A stretch of 64,000 nucleotides of DNA from Thelonectria olida (GCA_020736575.1 JAGPYM010000044.1:172354-236353); one strand, 5' to 3'; shown: positions 1 to 11,399, counted from the stretch's first letter. The notes: a model not told the origin generated them from the sequence alone. Numbers and translations are program-made.

Positions 1-1094
1 CAATCACTGGCCTGTATCTCAGGGACGAGACGCGTCAGGCTTGAAAGTGTTTCAAGGAGTTGGCAAACGTCTGAAAGAATGGGATGGGATATCTTTAGCC
101 TCGAGACGTTCATAGAGAGACCTCTCGAGGTGTCATCTGCCCAAGTTTGGGGTAAAGGGGTGACGGGAATCGTGAATCGGGGTGGCAAGTCTAATGATAG
201 AGAGCCGATTAGGTCCGTCCTGGAAGGACTTAGTGAAGGAGCTTAAGGGCGAGTTGAGACTGGCATACCAGAGTAGGATCTTCCGTAAAGAGAATGATTG
301 AATCGTTTCGATGCCTCCTCGAAGTTCAATCATTCTTTGAAGGCCTGTCATGTGAACAGCCCATCGGGAGAAATTCCGAGTCCTCACCTATTCCACAGTC
401 AGTAATAAAGTAGCCCCAAAACGCAGTACCGGACCTACATCATAACTTGCTATACTGATGATCGTTCCTATGACCTGGTCGCCAACTGTGGTTGTGGATC
501 TGCTTATCTTCTCCTGTACTAGTCCAAGGGACGTCGTGTAGTGTTTTAATGATTGTTTGTTTTCTTGATGGGTGTCTTTTTCATCATGGCTCTCTGTCTC
601 TAAAGCCGTCTCTGCAAGAGCAAGATACATCACACCATCATCGACCATGGCAGCAGCGAAAAATAGCTTCCGCATTGTTTGACATACAGGATAATCTTGT
701 TTGTGCACTAGAAGAGATTAAAAAGATGTGGTAAAGAAAATGATTTTTACATACAGAATTGGAACAGCCGTTGAGCTCGAGCCCACTGTCTCGGCGAAGA
801 CAAGCTGAGGTCAATAGTTGGGGATGGAAGAGTATGCAAGAACCGTGAGGCATTACCTGTTGGCAGATTGAGAGTAAGAGGAATTTTCATCGGTGCTCGC
901 CTTCGAGAAAATCCTATGCCCTTCATGACATGACGATGGATTTTCTTCTGCGCATGGCGATGTTTGATTTCGCTTGGATGGGTGATACTTACCCACTCGA
1001 ATTTGGCAGGCTCGGGTTGGGCCCCCAGACGAGGGACTCGCTTCGTCTGCTCGGCGCTGGAAAGTAGCCCGGAGTTCATCATTGAACATTGCAA
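1..1094 (-). CDS. Fungal-specific transcription-factor-domain protein (DUF3468-type), runs off left edge
   Basis: Probable regulatory protein of the fungal class that carries the DUF3468/fungal_trans_2 region without an N-terminal zinc cluster. Seen: the first exon has a phrase typical of this class (FEWVSITHPSEIKHR, then an R/H-rich stretch ending FSRRR). A later exon has HYTTSLGLVQ...GDQVIGTIISIASYD, and then SRWAVHMTGLQRMIELRGG, the diagnostic motif. Two introns are readable: 754-708 (GTATGT...TCTAG), and 438-388 (GTAGGT, branch TACTGAC, ...ATAG), which is a multiple of three and ends in an in-frame TAG. A further splice near 110-70 probably leads into an exon open to base 1 (SDVCQLLETLSSLTRLV), so the C-terminus lies outside the window. 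The start at 1094 is the first ATG in frame and is uncertain. Target genes are unknown. Confidence 0.6.
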
Positions 1095-1595
1095 CGGTCC
1101 CTTTCCGAACTAGAATCGGAACTATCAGTGAGGTTGCGAGGAGGGAAGATATGATGGCTGTACTCCAATTTGTAAGCAGCTCTCGATGCCTGGCCCACAT
1201 CCCAATTCCCTCCATGCGTCCATGCAGGACCAGCATCACCTATTTCCGTTTTGGGACTGGAGTGTCAGCTCGCTCGGTTTCGGCTGCGCTGGATCTACCG
1301 TGCGATTGATGGACTTTACGAGCGTGACGGACGAGTACCCACACCACACCTTCAAACATGTCGTGAGCTTGGTCATTTCAGATGAGAAAGGGGACCATCT
1401 TGTTGCCGACCGGCGACCGCTCTTACCTTGCTCTAGAGGGTGAATGGATGTGGTCCTTGCCTCGTCGTTCTGGATCTTATGGCGTGACACCTTTTCCCGG
1501 AAGCGGCAAGGTTGGGATATGAGGCAATGAGGTTTCCATCTTGATTAATCATGAAGAAATGGTGGATGCATTAGATTCAATAGGTAGAAATCAAG
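1095..1595. other. Intergenic region between divergent genes
   Basis: Shared upstream region of the leftward regulator-like gene and the rightward dehydrogenase gene. Short ORFs occur on both strands but none has recognisable family features or codon structure. Nothing else is visible. Confidence 0.5.
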
Positions 1596-1604
1596 TATAA
1601 AATA
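1596..1604 (+). promoter_or_regulatory. TATA-box-like element of the SDR gene
   Basis: TATAAAATA lies about 97 nt before the ATG at 1701, a normal distance for a fungal core promoter. It is supported only by sequence match and position. Confidence 0.4.
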
Positions 1605-1633
1605 GGCGAGTGTTTCTCCCGTCACGTTTAGAG

Positions 1634-1655
1634 CAAACAAACAAACAAACAAAAA
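1634..1655 (+). repeat. CAAA microsatellite in the SDR 5' UTR
   Basis: A short run of CAAA units sits between the TATA-like box and the start codon, so it probably lies in the 5' untranslated region. Such A-rich leaders are common in highly expressed fungal genes. Confidence 0.5.
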
Positions 1656-1700
1656 CTGCAAGTCCACCAGCCTCAAGTCTCAACGGAATCTCTAAACTTC

Positions 1701-2584
1701 ATGATGCCTGCCGATACGCTCTCTCTTGAAGGCAAGGTCGCCATTGTTACCGGCTCTGGTCGCGAAAACGGCATTGGGGCAGGCATAGCCATAGCACTCG
1801 CCCGCAATGGAGCCGCTGTCACCATCAACTACGTGTCGTCGTCTGTCACTGAGCGGGCTAACAACCTTGCCAGTGCCATTAGGGCTAATGGCGGACGAGC
1901 AGCCGTCGTGCAAACGACTGTCGATAGTCCAGAAGGAGCTCGATACCTTGTTGACGAGACTCTCAAAGCGTTTTCAACAAATCACATTGACATTTTAAGT
2001 GAGTGAGTGACAATTCCTTGCCAGAGTTCACCCTGACTCTTTATCACAGTCAACAACGCTGGGGCTGGTTTTGTTGGAGAAACGCTGCAAGCCAAGCCAG
2101 AAGAGATTGACAAGATGTTCAATGTCAACGTGAAGGGGCCAGTATACGTGGCCCAGGCTGTAATTCCCCACATGCCAGCTGGAGGGCGTGTGATTAACGT
2201 ATCCTCTACGGCTTCAAAGATGGGACTTAACGAACTGCCCATATATGGGGCCTCTAAAGCTGCCCTGGACAGCCTGACATGGTCTTGGGCCAAGGAGGTA
2301 TGTGAAGTTAGTACCCCTTTGAGACCAACCGCTAAGAGTCATAGTGGGGGCGGAGCAGAGGCATCACTGTCAATGCGGTGGCCCCAGGTCCTGTTGCTAC
2401 CGATATTGTCCCCCCGGACATGGTTGAGGAGCTTACCGGGCCGCAAAAAGAAATCACCAGAGCTGCGGAAAGACTTGGCACGACCGAGGACCTTGGTGAT
2501 GCAGTGCTCTTATTAGTATCCGAGAGGTCACGATGGATCACCGGGCAGTACATCTCTGTCAGCGGAGGCATCACTGGTGTATGA
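1701..2584 (+). CDS. Short-chain dehydrogenase/reductase (SDR), 3 exons
   Basis: Classical NAD(P)(H)-dependent SDR of about 261 residues; the substrate cannot be read from sequence. Exons are 1701-1998, 2050-2297 and 2345-2584. Introns 1999-2049 (GTGAGT...CACAG) and 2298-2344 (GTATGT...CATAG) keep the frame. Seen: the Rossmann nucleotide-binding motif [10 protein letters not shown] near residue 14, the NNAG structural motif formed across the first splice, the catalytic serine region INVSST, the catalytic YGASK (Tyr and Lys four apart), and a C-terminal VAPGPVATD typical of 3-ketoacyl-reductase-like SDRs. No signal peptide or transmembrane segment is visible, so the protein is probably cytosolic. 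A second ATG three bases downstream gives a nearly identical product. It is divergent from the gene to its left and convergent with the LPMO gene to its right. Confidence 0.9.
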
Positions 2585-2855
2585 GATCCGGCACTTAAGG
2601 ACTCTCACTATTCATGGAGCTATCTATCTTGCTGTTCCACAAGTCTATGGTGACTTAGGCTACTTCAAATTATGTACTGATATAGTTCCTTTATCTAGAC
2701 AACGGTAGTCTATATAGTACATTCCGTAAACGGGCTTGCTCTTCGCCCTTGTGACAGGTTGATATTTCCATATAACAGTAAGGGTATGACCAATTGGAGA
2801 TCTCTATTTACAGAATCGCAACCATACTTGTTCCTTCTCTTCCTGCATTCACATC
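2585..2855. other. Convergent 3' intergenic spacer
   Basis: 271 bp between the convergent SDR and LPMO genes, presumably holding both transcript ends. No specific element is recognised. Confidence 0.5.
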
Positions 2856-4060
2856 TTACTTCCAACTGCTGCCTACAGTAGCGCTCCGCTGACAACCAGT
2901 GGGAACAGTGTAAGCCCGGTTAGGGTCACTCTCCCACCGGACTTCGCCGTTTGACTGAACGTTGATAAACTTATACTGAAACGTCTTGCCAGCCGGTAAA
3001 GTAAACGTATACGTCCATAAAGGATTTGAGCTTGTGTACTGAGAAGCAGACAGTCCCGGTGCAGAGGAGGGGTCCCAGTTACCCAGTTCGGGGATCGAGC
3101 CGGCAATCTTAATAGTCTGACCAGGAACAGTGGTGACGACTTGGTTGAATGTGATAGTCACGCTGCTAGCTACAGCGCAAGAGGTACTCGTCAAGCTGGT
3201 TGCGGCTGTGGTGGTGCTCGAAACGGCCGGATTGCCGCCTGAGTCCCCGGTAATGGCAATATCAGCGCAGGAAAGATAGACTTGAGCAGTCTGAAAGGAA
3301 TTCCATCGGAATGAGAGGAGGGTATGCTCTGAGACATAGTGCGGAATCTTGACTTTCTTGGTGACTTTGTATCCGCCTGCAATGGAGGTGTAACAAGATC
3401 CTAAGGGGGCAGCATCAACGCCTTGGCAGGCTCGTCTGCTGTCAGCCTGGAAGGCGTTACACGTGAACCAATCATTGCGCCAACACGCCTGCCCTTGCTG
3501 ACAGTCAGGATTAAAACCACAGGTTTGTCCCGAAACATCAGTGCAGGGCAAGGTTCCCCTCTGGAAGCAGAGCTCAGCTGCTTCCTTCTCTGCTTCAGTC
3601 GGTAAGTAGCCCGGGGTGATGAGCTTGTCGACGATAGATTGATCTTGACAGATGCGATAACTGAACATGCCACCATGATCACCGTTATTGTCAACGCACC
3701 ATTCGACATCTACCACGTCGCCGCCGGTATAGGTGACAACAGGCACATCGCCCCAGCTGGAACCTGGTTGATTGTAGTCAACCGATACCCTCGCGTTGTA
3801 TCCGCAGGGGCCGCTCCGCCCGACGGTTGCCTCAGTCACATTGGGCCATGCCGTGACAGGCTCTCGAATGGTGCATTCGGGACAGGTGTCGATTCCGGAC
3901 TGAGGTTAGAATTAGATTTGTTGCGGCGTTGTCTTGCAAGATGTAACATTTGACTGACCTCAGCGCCCAGACGAGTCCGGCTCTTAGGGATAGTTAGATA
4001 CCCATGCCCGAAAGCGAGTGAGGCGAGCTTCGAGAGGTATATAATCGTGAATGGTTTCAT
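2856..4060 (-). CDS. Secreted starch-active lytic polysaccharide monooxygenase (AA13) with C-terminal CBM20
   Basis: Copper enzyme that oxidatively cleaves starch chains outside the cell, usually alongside amylases. About 381 residues in two exons, 4060-3959 and 3899-2856; intron 3958-3900 (GTCAGT...CTCAG) rejoins LGAE to SGIDTCPEC. Seen: an 18-residue signal peptide ending AFG, so that His19 (HGYLTIP) becomes the mature N-terminal copper ligand; a second histidine in NNGDHGG at precursor residue 109 (mature about 91, where AA13 enzymes have it); many paired cysteines; a Ser/Thr linker around residues 250-270; then a CBM20 starch-binding module ([45 protein letters not shown]). The length and domain order match full-length AA13-CBM20 proteins. 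The gene looks intact. Starch induction is likely from the family role, but no regulator site is claimed. Confidence 0.95.
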
Positions 4061-5955
4061 TTTGGGATGTTGCTTGTAAGAGCAGAACCTTTGCCCGTGG
4101 TTTAGACAGATGAGTGAGTTGAGTGATCTGAAGTGTGCTGACAGATCTACTGGGAGCCCAGCAAGCTCCTATTTAAGGTCTATTTGTAGTTGCTCAGAAA
4201 TATTGATGCCATGCACTCCGTACTGTCCCAAGGTCTTGATGTCAGTGGTAACACTGTATTGCTTCTCTTGCCTATGGTATTATTTCTTGGGTAGGTTATT
4301 CTTGGCAGAGCCGAAGTACGCCCAACCGAGGCAGAAACGGCCCTTCCCACGACACCTTTCATTACCCCAGGTCTAGCCAACTCCGGAAAACCCGGGGCGG
4401 TTGATGCACTCCGTAATAGCCCTTGTGAGCCTTTCCGCCGTGGGTTGCTTGACTAGTGTCGGGCTTGTGGTCTCCAATGGGAAACCAACGCGGGGAAGGC
4501 ATCCAGAGCCCCCAACTTAAACCGCCGAGACCACGGGCTCGAGTCGGCCCGAAGACTCAAATCTAAGGCAGCCAAGACACCAGGGAAAAATGCATGAACC
4601 AAGATAATAGTATCTAGTTCAGTGACAGCACTCAAAGCTCAATAACTTGGAAGTGCCATAGACGCGCAAGCCACTCTCGCCGGAATACAGAAGGCGGTCT
4701 GAGGTACAAGCAGCACTTTACAACTGATTTACCACATTACTCGACATTCCTTACCAGAGTAAGCTTCCTGGATTCGATTGTAACTTCTACTACAACTTTC
4801 AGCACGTCATGGGGTTCTACAAAAAACGTCAATGTAATAGGGGTTGGCATCCAAGGCCCTAGGCCAGCCAGATGCCCCAGATGCCCTACCGGTTCCGGTG
4901 CAACGGTATTGAGTTCTGCAATCTCAAAAGTATTTGTAAAACGCGACACATTCCAGTTCCCCTGGACTCTATTATCTAACTCTCGGCATTGTGAAGCTAG
5001 ATGAGAGAAAATCAAACTCATCAAAGGTCTTAGTTTCTGACTAGCTGAAGGTCGTAAATCGGACCTCTTATCTCCTGGTATAACGAGACAAGTGAGGAAA
5101 GTTCGCCAGTTATCAGGGAAGCCTCGTCAGAAGCAGTAGGGACCTTTTAAGACTCCCGTCTGTTGGTCCCTACTAGATCAAGGCCCTGGTTAGCTACGTG
5201 GCTTCCTAACAAGAACATTCTAATAGACACGATCGTACCAAAGATCCAACGAAAGTAATTTCGCTAAAATTAGTGGACACGACATTTAACAGATGTACAA
5301 TAGTCGACCCCTTATCATGTTTTCGGGAATTCTGGCATGATTTAGCATCCCTCATCGTCGTGACTAAATAAAGCTTGTCCGACCGTCTATGAAGACAGTC
5401 GTGCCATGCCAAATAACAAACTTTGTAGCCTCTCCTCTCCCGCAAGCCCATCAGTACTTGCACCAAGGCCTAGTATTCAAGTTAAGGGGACAGGAAACTT
5501 GTCAGGGGGCGACCTGGTGGTGTGTCTTCGGTATGGCCTGGCTTTATAAGTGATCTTATAAAAGCACCGTATTTGGGAAATACTTGAGATATCTATGTTT
5601 AATAACTTGAGTAGAATATTGGATGACTATAGTTTCCAGCATTCATTATTTTAATTCACGCTTTGCAGCTAGTTCAGTGTAGCTGGATGAACAGTTGTCG
5701 TAGCAAAAGACGAGCGTCTCTTGCGAGACGCTAAGACCCCCCTATATCCGTGACAACAGTACATGGGCGATGTCGGATAGGTTGGAAGCTGATGTCATAG
5801 TTCATTATTCTGCCGCGCCAGTCCGCCTTTGACGTCACACGACTTGAGAAGCAACTAGATACTAAGGTGTCCATTCCCTGTTTAAACTCATTAGCACAAA
5901 TCAAATTTGACAGCGACATTTACACCCATCCTCGCGACATCATCTATTATCAGCC
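4061..5955. other. Long gene-poor stretch
   Basis: About 1.9 kb. The first few hundred bases form the LPMO promoter side. The ORFs on either strand (for example minus 4453-4635 and 4737-5024) show no family motif, and no spliced reading frame could be built across them. A decayed sequence is possible but not identifiable by eye. Confidence 0.4.
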
Positions 5956-6804
5956 ATGCCAGGTGCCTCAAAGCCCACCAACAGCAGCATGGAAGGCTCG
6001 GAGTCGCGGGTTGATGCGAACAATTCGCGCTCGAAACCCTCCCAGAGCCGCAAGAGACGGTCGGAGAACACCAGGTCACCCCCTAAACCGAGACAGACGA
6101 AGAGAGCCAAAACGTCTTCAGTTGAAGCATCGGATACACCAAAAGCCGACACGAGGCCACGTTTAACGACTCCAGACTTGGAATTCGACTTTGATCGTAC
6201 CCAACTTCGTGATCAGCGACCCACACCAGGACGCATCAATCGGCCACGACTGACCCATGGGGAACTTGATGACGAGTTCAAGGAGCGTTTCTACATCCCA
6301 GAAGTCTCCAAGAGTAGTAAGGCGTCGTTCGCCAAGCAGGCTCTAGCTGACCCTAGCTACACGTTCCATGACTTACACGTCTGTCATAAGAAAGGACCAA
6401 ACGGATCACCCACATACGATGAGGCAGGTTTCCAGCTCGACTGGTGCAAAGTCGACAAGTGGATGAAGCCAACCTCCTACAGCAAGAGCCGGGCAGTGAA
6501 CGGAATGAATAGAGCGCTTGAAAGAGCGGCGAAAGAGGAGAAGACGATGTATGACGCCTTTTTTGTTGATGGGAAAGGTCCAGACAATACCTCATCTTGC
6601 CAGGTCACAAACTACATCAAAGACCACGTATCAAAGGATCTGCATGTACCATGGCATCAGATTGACGCCAAACGTGTTTCAGAGTGGGAGAAGAAGGGAT
6701 TCCCACAACAGAAGGCAGATGAATGGTGGCGCGAACCAAATGAAGAAGAGAAGAAGAGAATGCTTAAAATGATGACGGGCGCCAGCCTGAGGAAAGACCT
6801 GTGA
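5956..6804 (+). CDS. Hypothetical protein with basic, disordered N-terminus
   Basis: Single-exon ORF of 282 residues; I do not recognise the family. Residues 1-75 are rich in Ser, Pro, Lys and Arg with nuclear-localisation-like clusters (KRRSENTRSPPKPRQTKR). Residues about 75-110 hold acidic and proline segments. Residues 110-280 look folded, with aromatic and charged patches (SYTFHDLHVCHKKGP, FQLDWCKVDKW, WHQIDAKRVSEWEKKGF, ADEWWREPNEEEKKR). The strong contrast between disordered N-terminus and ordered C-terminus, and the uninterrupted length, support a real gene. Nuclear location is an inference from the basic clusters. Confidence 0.65.
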   Translation: MPGASKPTNSSMEGSESRVDANNSRSKPSQSRKRRSENTRSPPKPRQTKRAKTSSVEASDTPKADTRPRLTTPDLEFDFDRTQLRDQRPTPGRINRPRLTHGELDDEFKERFYIPEVSKSSKASFAKQALADPSYTFHDLHVCHKKGPNGSPTYDEAGFQLDWCKVDKWMKPTSYSKSRAVNGMNRALERAAKEEKTMYDAFFVDGKGPDNTSSCQVTNYIKDHVSKDLHVPWHQIDAKRVSEWEKKGFPQQKADEWWREPNEEEKKRMLKMMTGASLRKDL

Positions 6805-7504
6805 TTTTGGGGATATATCATGAAGGCGGACGACATTTGATGGCAGTTTGTGGCTGCGGTTTCTAGGGCAGTTTCATCGCCGTGGTCGCTGGACTGCTCG
6901 ACCCAGGGTTCTTGTTCATCTTTCTTAACATTGAGCAGATACTCTTCAATGGAGTGATTAGTCTTCCCTCGTGCTAAGTATATAATTCATCTCCATCTTA
7001 GTTATTGATTTTGGGGTGCCTTGAATGCAAACTTTTGGAGGATTTAGGTAAAGACCATCTTGGATGATAATTGGCGATTTTGCCAGTACTCCTCGTTCTG
7101 GATCAGGTCCAGTAGTTGTCTTTCTCGGCGCATGTAATGCGACCGCACAGGGTAGTCATCGACTGGCGAGCCCCTGTTGGCGTTCGTTGGATCATGCAGG
7201 TTGGGAGTGCGGGGCATCACACGTGCCCGGGCAAAAGATAATGGATGGATCTTCGTTACCCGACCATCGGCAACCTCGTTCGCTCCTTGGCAACAAGCAT
7301 TTTCATCGATGGAGCGGACCCAAGAAGATATCCTGCTTAATACTTGGCTACGGCAAAAAGCTGCCGAGCCATGACCGCGCCTTGGTTGTCACAGTAGTGT
7401 ATGACGTTCCGGTGCCGGTTATCCGACAGAGCTGAGTTTAATAGACCAGCAGAATCCCCCGACTTCTGAATTGCGAAGCTGACATCTACCAAACAACCGC
7501 GAAT
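6805..7504. other. Intergenic region upstream of the PLD-like gene
   Basis: About 700 bp. Two overlapping small plus-strand ORFs around 7064-7435 have no recognisable features. It probably contains the promoter of the gene starting at 7505. Confidence 0.4.
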
Positions 7505-9394
7505 ATGGTGTCCGAACGCGTCTACAAACTCTGCAACGAAACGGAGACGGTGAGCTCAGCTCTAGCCAAGGATCCCACGCTGGCACCCGGCGATGCCATC
7601 AAGCGAATCTACGGAGACTTTTCCAACGACCTTCACCACAGCCCCGATGGACAACCAGCTTCATCATTGCAGGCAGTGGAAGCAGCTTTCTCTTGCGGTA
7701 GATGGGGCATCGGCAATAAACCAAGTCCTCTCTTCCTGCAAGCTTTCGCCGACTCATTGAATTGCTTGGACGCGGATCCCATGGCAGGCGTCGTCTCGCC
7801 CCCTCTGATGGGCTCTCACGGGACCGTACCACTAACAGTCATTGCGCCCTTGGCAGATATTATCCGACATTGTTCCAACCTCATTGTCTGCGCTGAGAAG
7901 GAAGTGTTCTTCATCACCTGTGCGTGGTCACCATCTGTGGCCCAACGATTAATCAAGAATGCCTTGGTTGAGCTGTCGAGGCGTGCTGGGAGGAGGGGAA
8001 GGAGAGTGGTGGTCAAGATGATGTACGACAGAGCAGGCCCCTCAAACGCCGTCAGACCTCATCAATACGTGAAGCCATCGACGTACGCGGGCAAGTCGAT
8101 CCAATTGCCTACGCCGGACGAGATCCCCAATATCGACCTTGAAGTCATCAGCCTACATAAGATGCCGTTGGGTACCCTACATGCCAAGTTGTGCGTCATT
8201 GATCGCAAGATTGCTTGCGTTATGAGCAACAACATCGAAGACAACGACAATTTAGAGATGATGACGCATTTGGAAGGTCCAATTGTTGACAGCATCTACG
8301 ACACGGCGCTGATCACCTGGAACAATAGCCTCAATCCGCCTCTCCCGTCGCATCAGACTCCAGCCGCCGAAGGAGGCCTGCCGACAAGCAGCCACGAGGC
8401 ATTATATCTCGACCGTAGCCCTGGACGCGGCCCTGAGAAGATTGCCGCAGACGGCCATGACCAATCAGGACTGCCAGAAAACACGCCCGAAGACGCTCAT
8501 TACGACGGCAACCTGAGCCAGGAGATTACGAGAATGCAGCGTTGCTACTCGAATAAGCCTGATGAGACTCGCTTGCAGGCCGCAAATCGTCAGCTCAATG
8601 TTTCGGTCAAGAACTCTATTGATCCAACCGGCCCCGAGATTCCCAATGGACAGGAGATGACACCCTATGTGTCAACCATGACTTCACACCCCATTCCAAT
8701 GGCCCTAGTAAACCGACCCCCATATGCTTGCGTGGACACAACGAACGCCTTTGTCCCGCAGAATGAGGCCTGGCTCTCCTTGATCCGCAACGCCAAGCAA
8801 AGCATCTTCATCCAAACGCCGGACCTCAATGCCGCACCTCTAATCTCGGCTATTAGTGCTGCTCTGGAGCGCGGCGTTGAGGTTACATACTACGTCTGTT
8901 TCGGGTACAATGACCTCGGCGAAATGATTCCAGGACAAGGCGGGACAAACGACCAAGCAGCGCAAGCCCTCATAGCCTCTCTCCCACTTGACGGGCCTGA
9001 GCGTAAGCTGCTTCACATCTACAACTACGTTGGCAAAGACCAAAACCGCCCCATTCACAACTCATTCAAGTCACGCTCGTGCCACATCAAGCTTCTCATC
9101 GTGGACAACTGTGTCGGCATCCAAGGTAGCGGCAACCAAGACACGCAATCATGGTTCCATAGCCAAGAAGTCAACGTCATGGTAGATAGCCGGGAGATTT
9201 GCGAAAAGTGGAGAGAGGTGATTGACAGGAATCAGAACACAAAGATGTTCGGGAAAGTGGCTGAGGATGGAATCTGGAGGGATAAAGATGGGAGTCCGGG
9301 AAAGGGGTATATGGGGAATCCGGGCAAGATTGAGGGGTTGCTTAAGGGTGTAGCCGGGATGGCCATGAAGATGGAGGGTATGGGAGGGTTCTAG
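7505..9394 (+). CDS. Phospholipase D-like protein with two HKD motifs
   Basis: Single-exon ORF of 629 residues belonging to the phospholipase D superfamily, whose members hydrolyse or transfer phosphodiester groups. Seen: the first HxKxxxxD motif (HAKLCVID) near residue 226 and the second (HIKLLIVD) near residue 526. Each is followed by the family-typical small/polar residues (SNNIEDND and GSGNQD). Between them lies a low-conservation, Pro/Glu-rich insert (about residues 290-390). The N-terminal 100 residues and the Gly/Met-rich C-terminus are not recognised. No signal peptide or membrane segment is evident. It resembles uncharacterised fungal PLD-like proteins more than the large PX/PH-domain PLDs, which are about 1000 residues or longer. 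The substrate is unknown. Confidence 0.85.
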   Translation: MVSERVYKLCNETETVSSALAKDPTLAPGDAIKRIYGDFSNDLHHSPDGQPASSLQAVEAAFSCGRWGIGNKPSPLFLQAFADSLNCLDADPMAGVVSPPLMGSHGTVPLTVIAPLADIIRHCSNLIVCAEKEVFFITCAWSPSVAQRLIKNALVELSRRAGRRGRRVVVKMMYDRAGPSNAVRPHQYVKPSTYAGKSIQLPTPDEIPNIDLEVISLHKMPLGTLHAKLCVIDRKIACVMSNNIEDNDNLEMMTHLEGPIVDSIYDTALITWNNSLNPPLPSHQTPAAEGGLPTSSHEALYLDRSPGRGPEKIAADGHDQSGLPENTPEDAHYDGNLSQEITRMQRCYSNKPDETRLQAANRQLNVSVKNSIDPTGPEIPNGQEMTPYVSTMTSHPIPMALVNRPPYACVDTTNAFVPQNEAWLSLIRNAKQSIFIQTPDLNAAPLISAISAALERGVEVTYYVCFGYNDLGEMIPGQGGTNDQAAQALIASLPLDGPERKLLHIYNYVGKDQNRPIHNSFKSRSCHIKLLIVDNCVGIQGSGNQDTQSWFHSQEVNVMVDSREICEKWREVIDRNQNTKMFGKVAEDGIWRDKDGSPGKGYMGNPGKIEGLLKGVAGMAMKMEGMGGF

Positions 9395-11399
9395 ACGAAG
9401 TATAGTTACAGAAGAGGACTGAAACATGGCTTTCTAGCCTAGGAGTGCCCCTCAAGCATTCTAGTCTAATTAACCAAGAACGTTATGGGAAACAAGTTCT
9501 GGGAAACAAGCTCTGGCGGGGCCTTTCAAATATCGCTGCATGGAAGGAAATTTCCATAATAAAACTCCCAATACAACTTTAATGATCAAGTTAAATGTAT
9601 GGGGGTTTCTTTGAATAATAACCAGGTGAATGAACTATCTTAAGTGGTGGGTGTTTCCTTAACCGCCTCGCTGCAATTATAAATATATTTAGACAAAACA
9701 CTCTCCTGTGCCCTTTCGAATTGAGACTCATCGCCTTTTGCTACTTTCTTCTGCCATTACCGGTTTATTTCTCTCAGACTTTGATGTAGAGGTATTGTGT
9801 AAACTGTGTTTTCCAGTTACGATTCACTTGTCTCCAAGTTGAAATCGTTGGGACAGGAGCTACCTATTCATCTGCACAGCCCCAAGAGCGAGGATGATAA
9901 CGGGGTAGCGGCTGCCTCGGAGAGTCGGCTTTTTTGCACGCAAGTTGACTCCGATCATGAAATTCTCTGTAGCTAGACTTTCTGACTTGAACGGGGTATC
10001 TAATAACACTTTCTTCATACCTAAATAAAAACACCATAACTGCACATTGTCCAACACTGACAACCGGTTATTTCTCCATTAGCCCGGCAAAAGAATGGCT
10101 GGATGATCAATCTCGATCTTTTGCACTTGAACTTGTTAACTATTGCCACTAGAAACTGAAAAATGATACTATTCCCTCCACCTGCTAATCACAGTAGACA
10201 CATGTTGCCCCTGAGCAAGTGATCTATATTTACCAACTGTTGAAGAAGCTATCCGCTCCATCAAGCGCGAGTTGCTGGCATACACAAGGGCATTATATTT
10301 ACCATCTTTAGTACTGAGTGCATCTACTAGTCGAATTTCATAATATGGGTTTCCCCGGAAGAACTTGGAGACTCCATGATACCGTATTTATCGATATCGC
10401 AGTCGTAATAGACTGTGTCTTCATAGGCCCTTGAATTCGAAGATGCAAGCAATCTTCGGCAACTCCGTAGACTACTCATGGTACTGTAGCAAGTAAATGC
10501 TCATTGCTGGTGGGATTGGACGAGTTCTTTGCAGAATTTCACATTTGGCTTACTGAAACTACATAACGGTAGCTGCTGGTCTTATTTCCATGTCGCGATG
10601 AATCGCATATTTGGAGAGTGAACCTAAGAGATTGGCGCAGGTCTCACCAAGTCATTCAGCGGCCGGCGGGACAAAGGATGTTCAGAACACTTGCTGACGT
10701 GATGAGTTTTCAAAATATCATTGGATCTCAACTCTTCGTCTGGGCCGATAATTTACGCAGCTAGTTCCTTTTTCTTGCGCATGTTGCTGGTCACGGATAG
10801 CGTTGAAAAAGAGCACCTATATGTCTGGGGAGTGTGGGAGAACCGCACATTTGCACCGTTCCTTCCATGCACTGGCTCTTGTTTGCGCAATAACCCTGGA
10901 TCGACAAAGCTCGCATGTAAGGGCCTAGTCCAAACAATTGAGGGAGCGCGACGCTCGTAACTCGTCAAGCTCGCAATCAGTTATACCTACAACTACGAAC
11001 TCTCCACCATCCATGCTGCAACTTGGTAACATGATATACGTGATCGATCAGCCAATGTTCTTTTGGACGTCCCTGAAAAACTTGACGACCATGCTTCTTT
11101 CACTAAAAGAGCGAGGAGCTTATCCCGCCACGAAGAGAGGCTCGTATGATGGTTTCGAGCTAGCTCTGCAAGAGTGACGTGTCCTAGCACTCTCGACCCT
11201 CAGCTTGTCCTTGACAGGGGTTGCGGCGGACCGGCCCGTCACCTTTCCGCCAACGGGAATGGATTGATGTCCTAAATTGACCCCACCAGCCCGCCACAGC
11301 CCCAGTGATGTCGAGGCAGTTCTTTGCCAACATCCGCTTCCCTTTCGATCTGCGTGATTTGCAGCTTGCTGAGAGACAGATTGGAGCCTCTCGATCGCC
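9395..11399. other. Two-kilobase intergenic region
   Basis: No supported gene. The ORFs at 10721-10960 and 10938-11177 overlap, lack motifs and show no coding signature. It includes the NLR upstream region at its right end. Confidence 0.4.

Noticed and set aside
1701..4060. SDR and AA13 genes as one metabolic cluster
   Set aside because: They are convergent neighbours with unrelated known roles; adjacency alone is not evidence.
4530..4560. Stem-loop GGGC-TCGAGTC-GCCC resembling a tRNA T-arm
   Set aside because: The loop sequence and the rest of the cloverleaf do not fit.
10721..11177. Two small plus-strand ORFs upstream of the NLR as a partner gene
   Set aside because: No signal peptide, amyloid-like motif or known domain, and no splice structure joining them.
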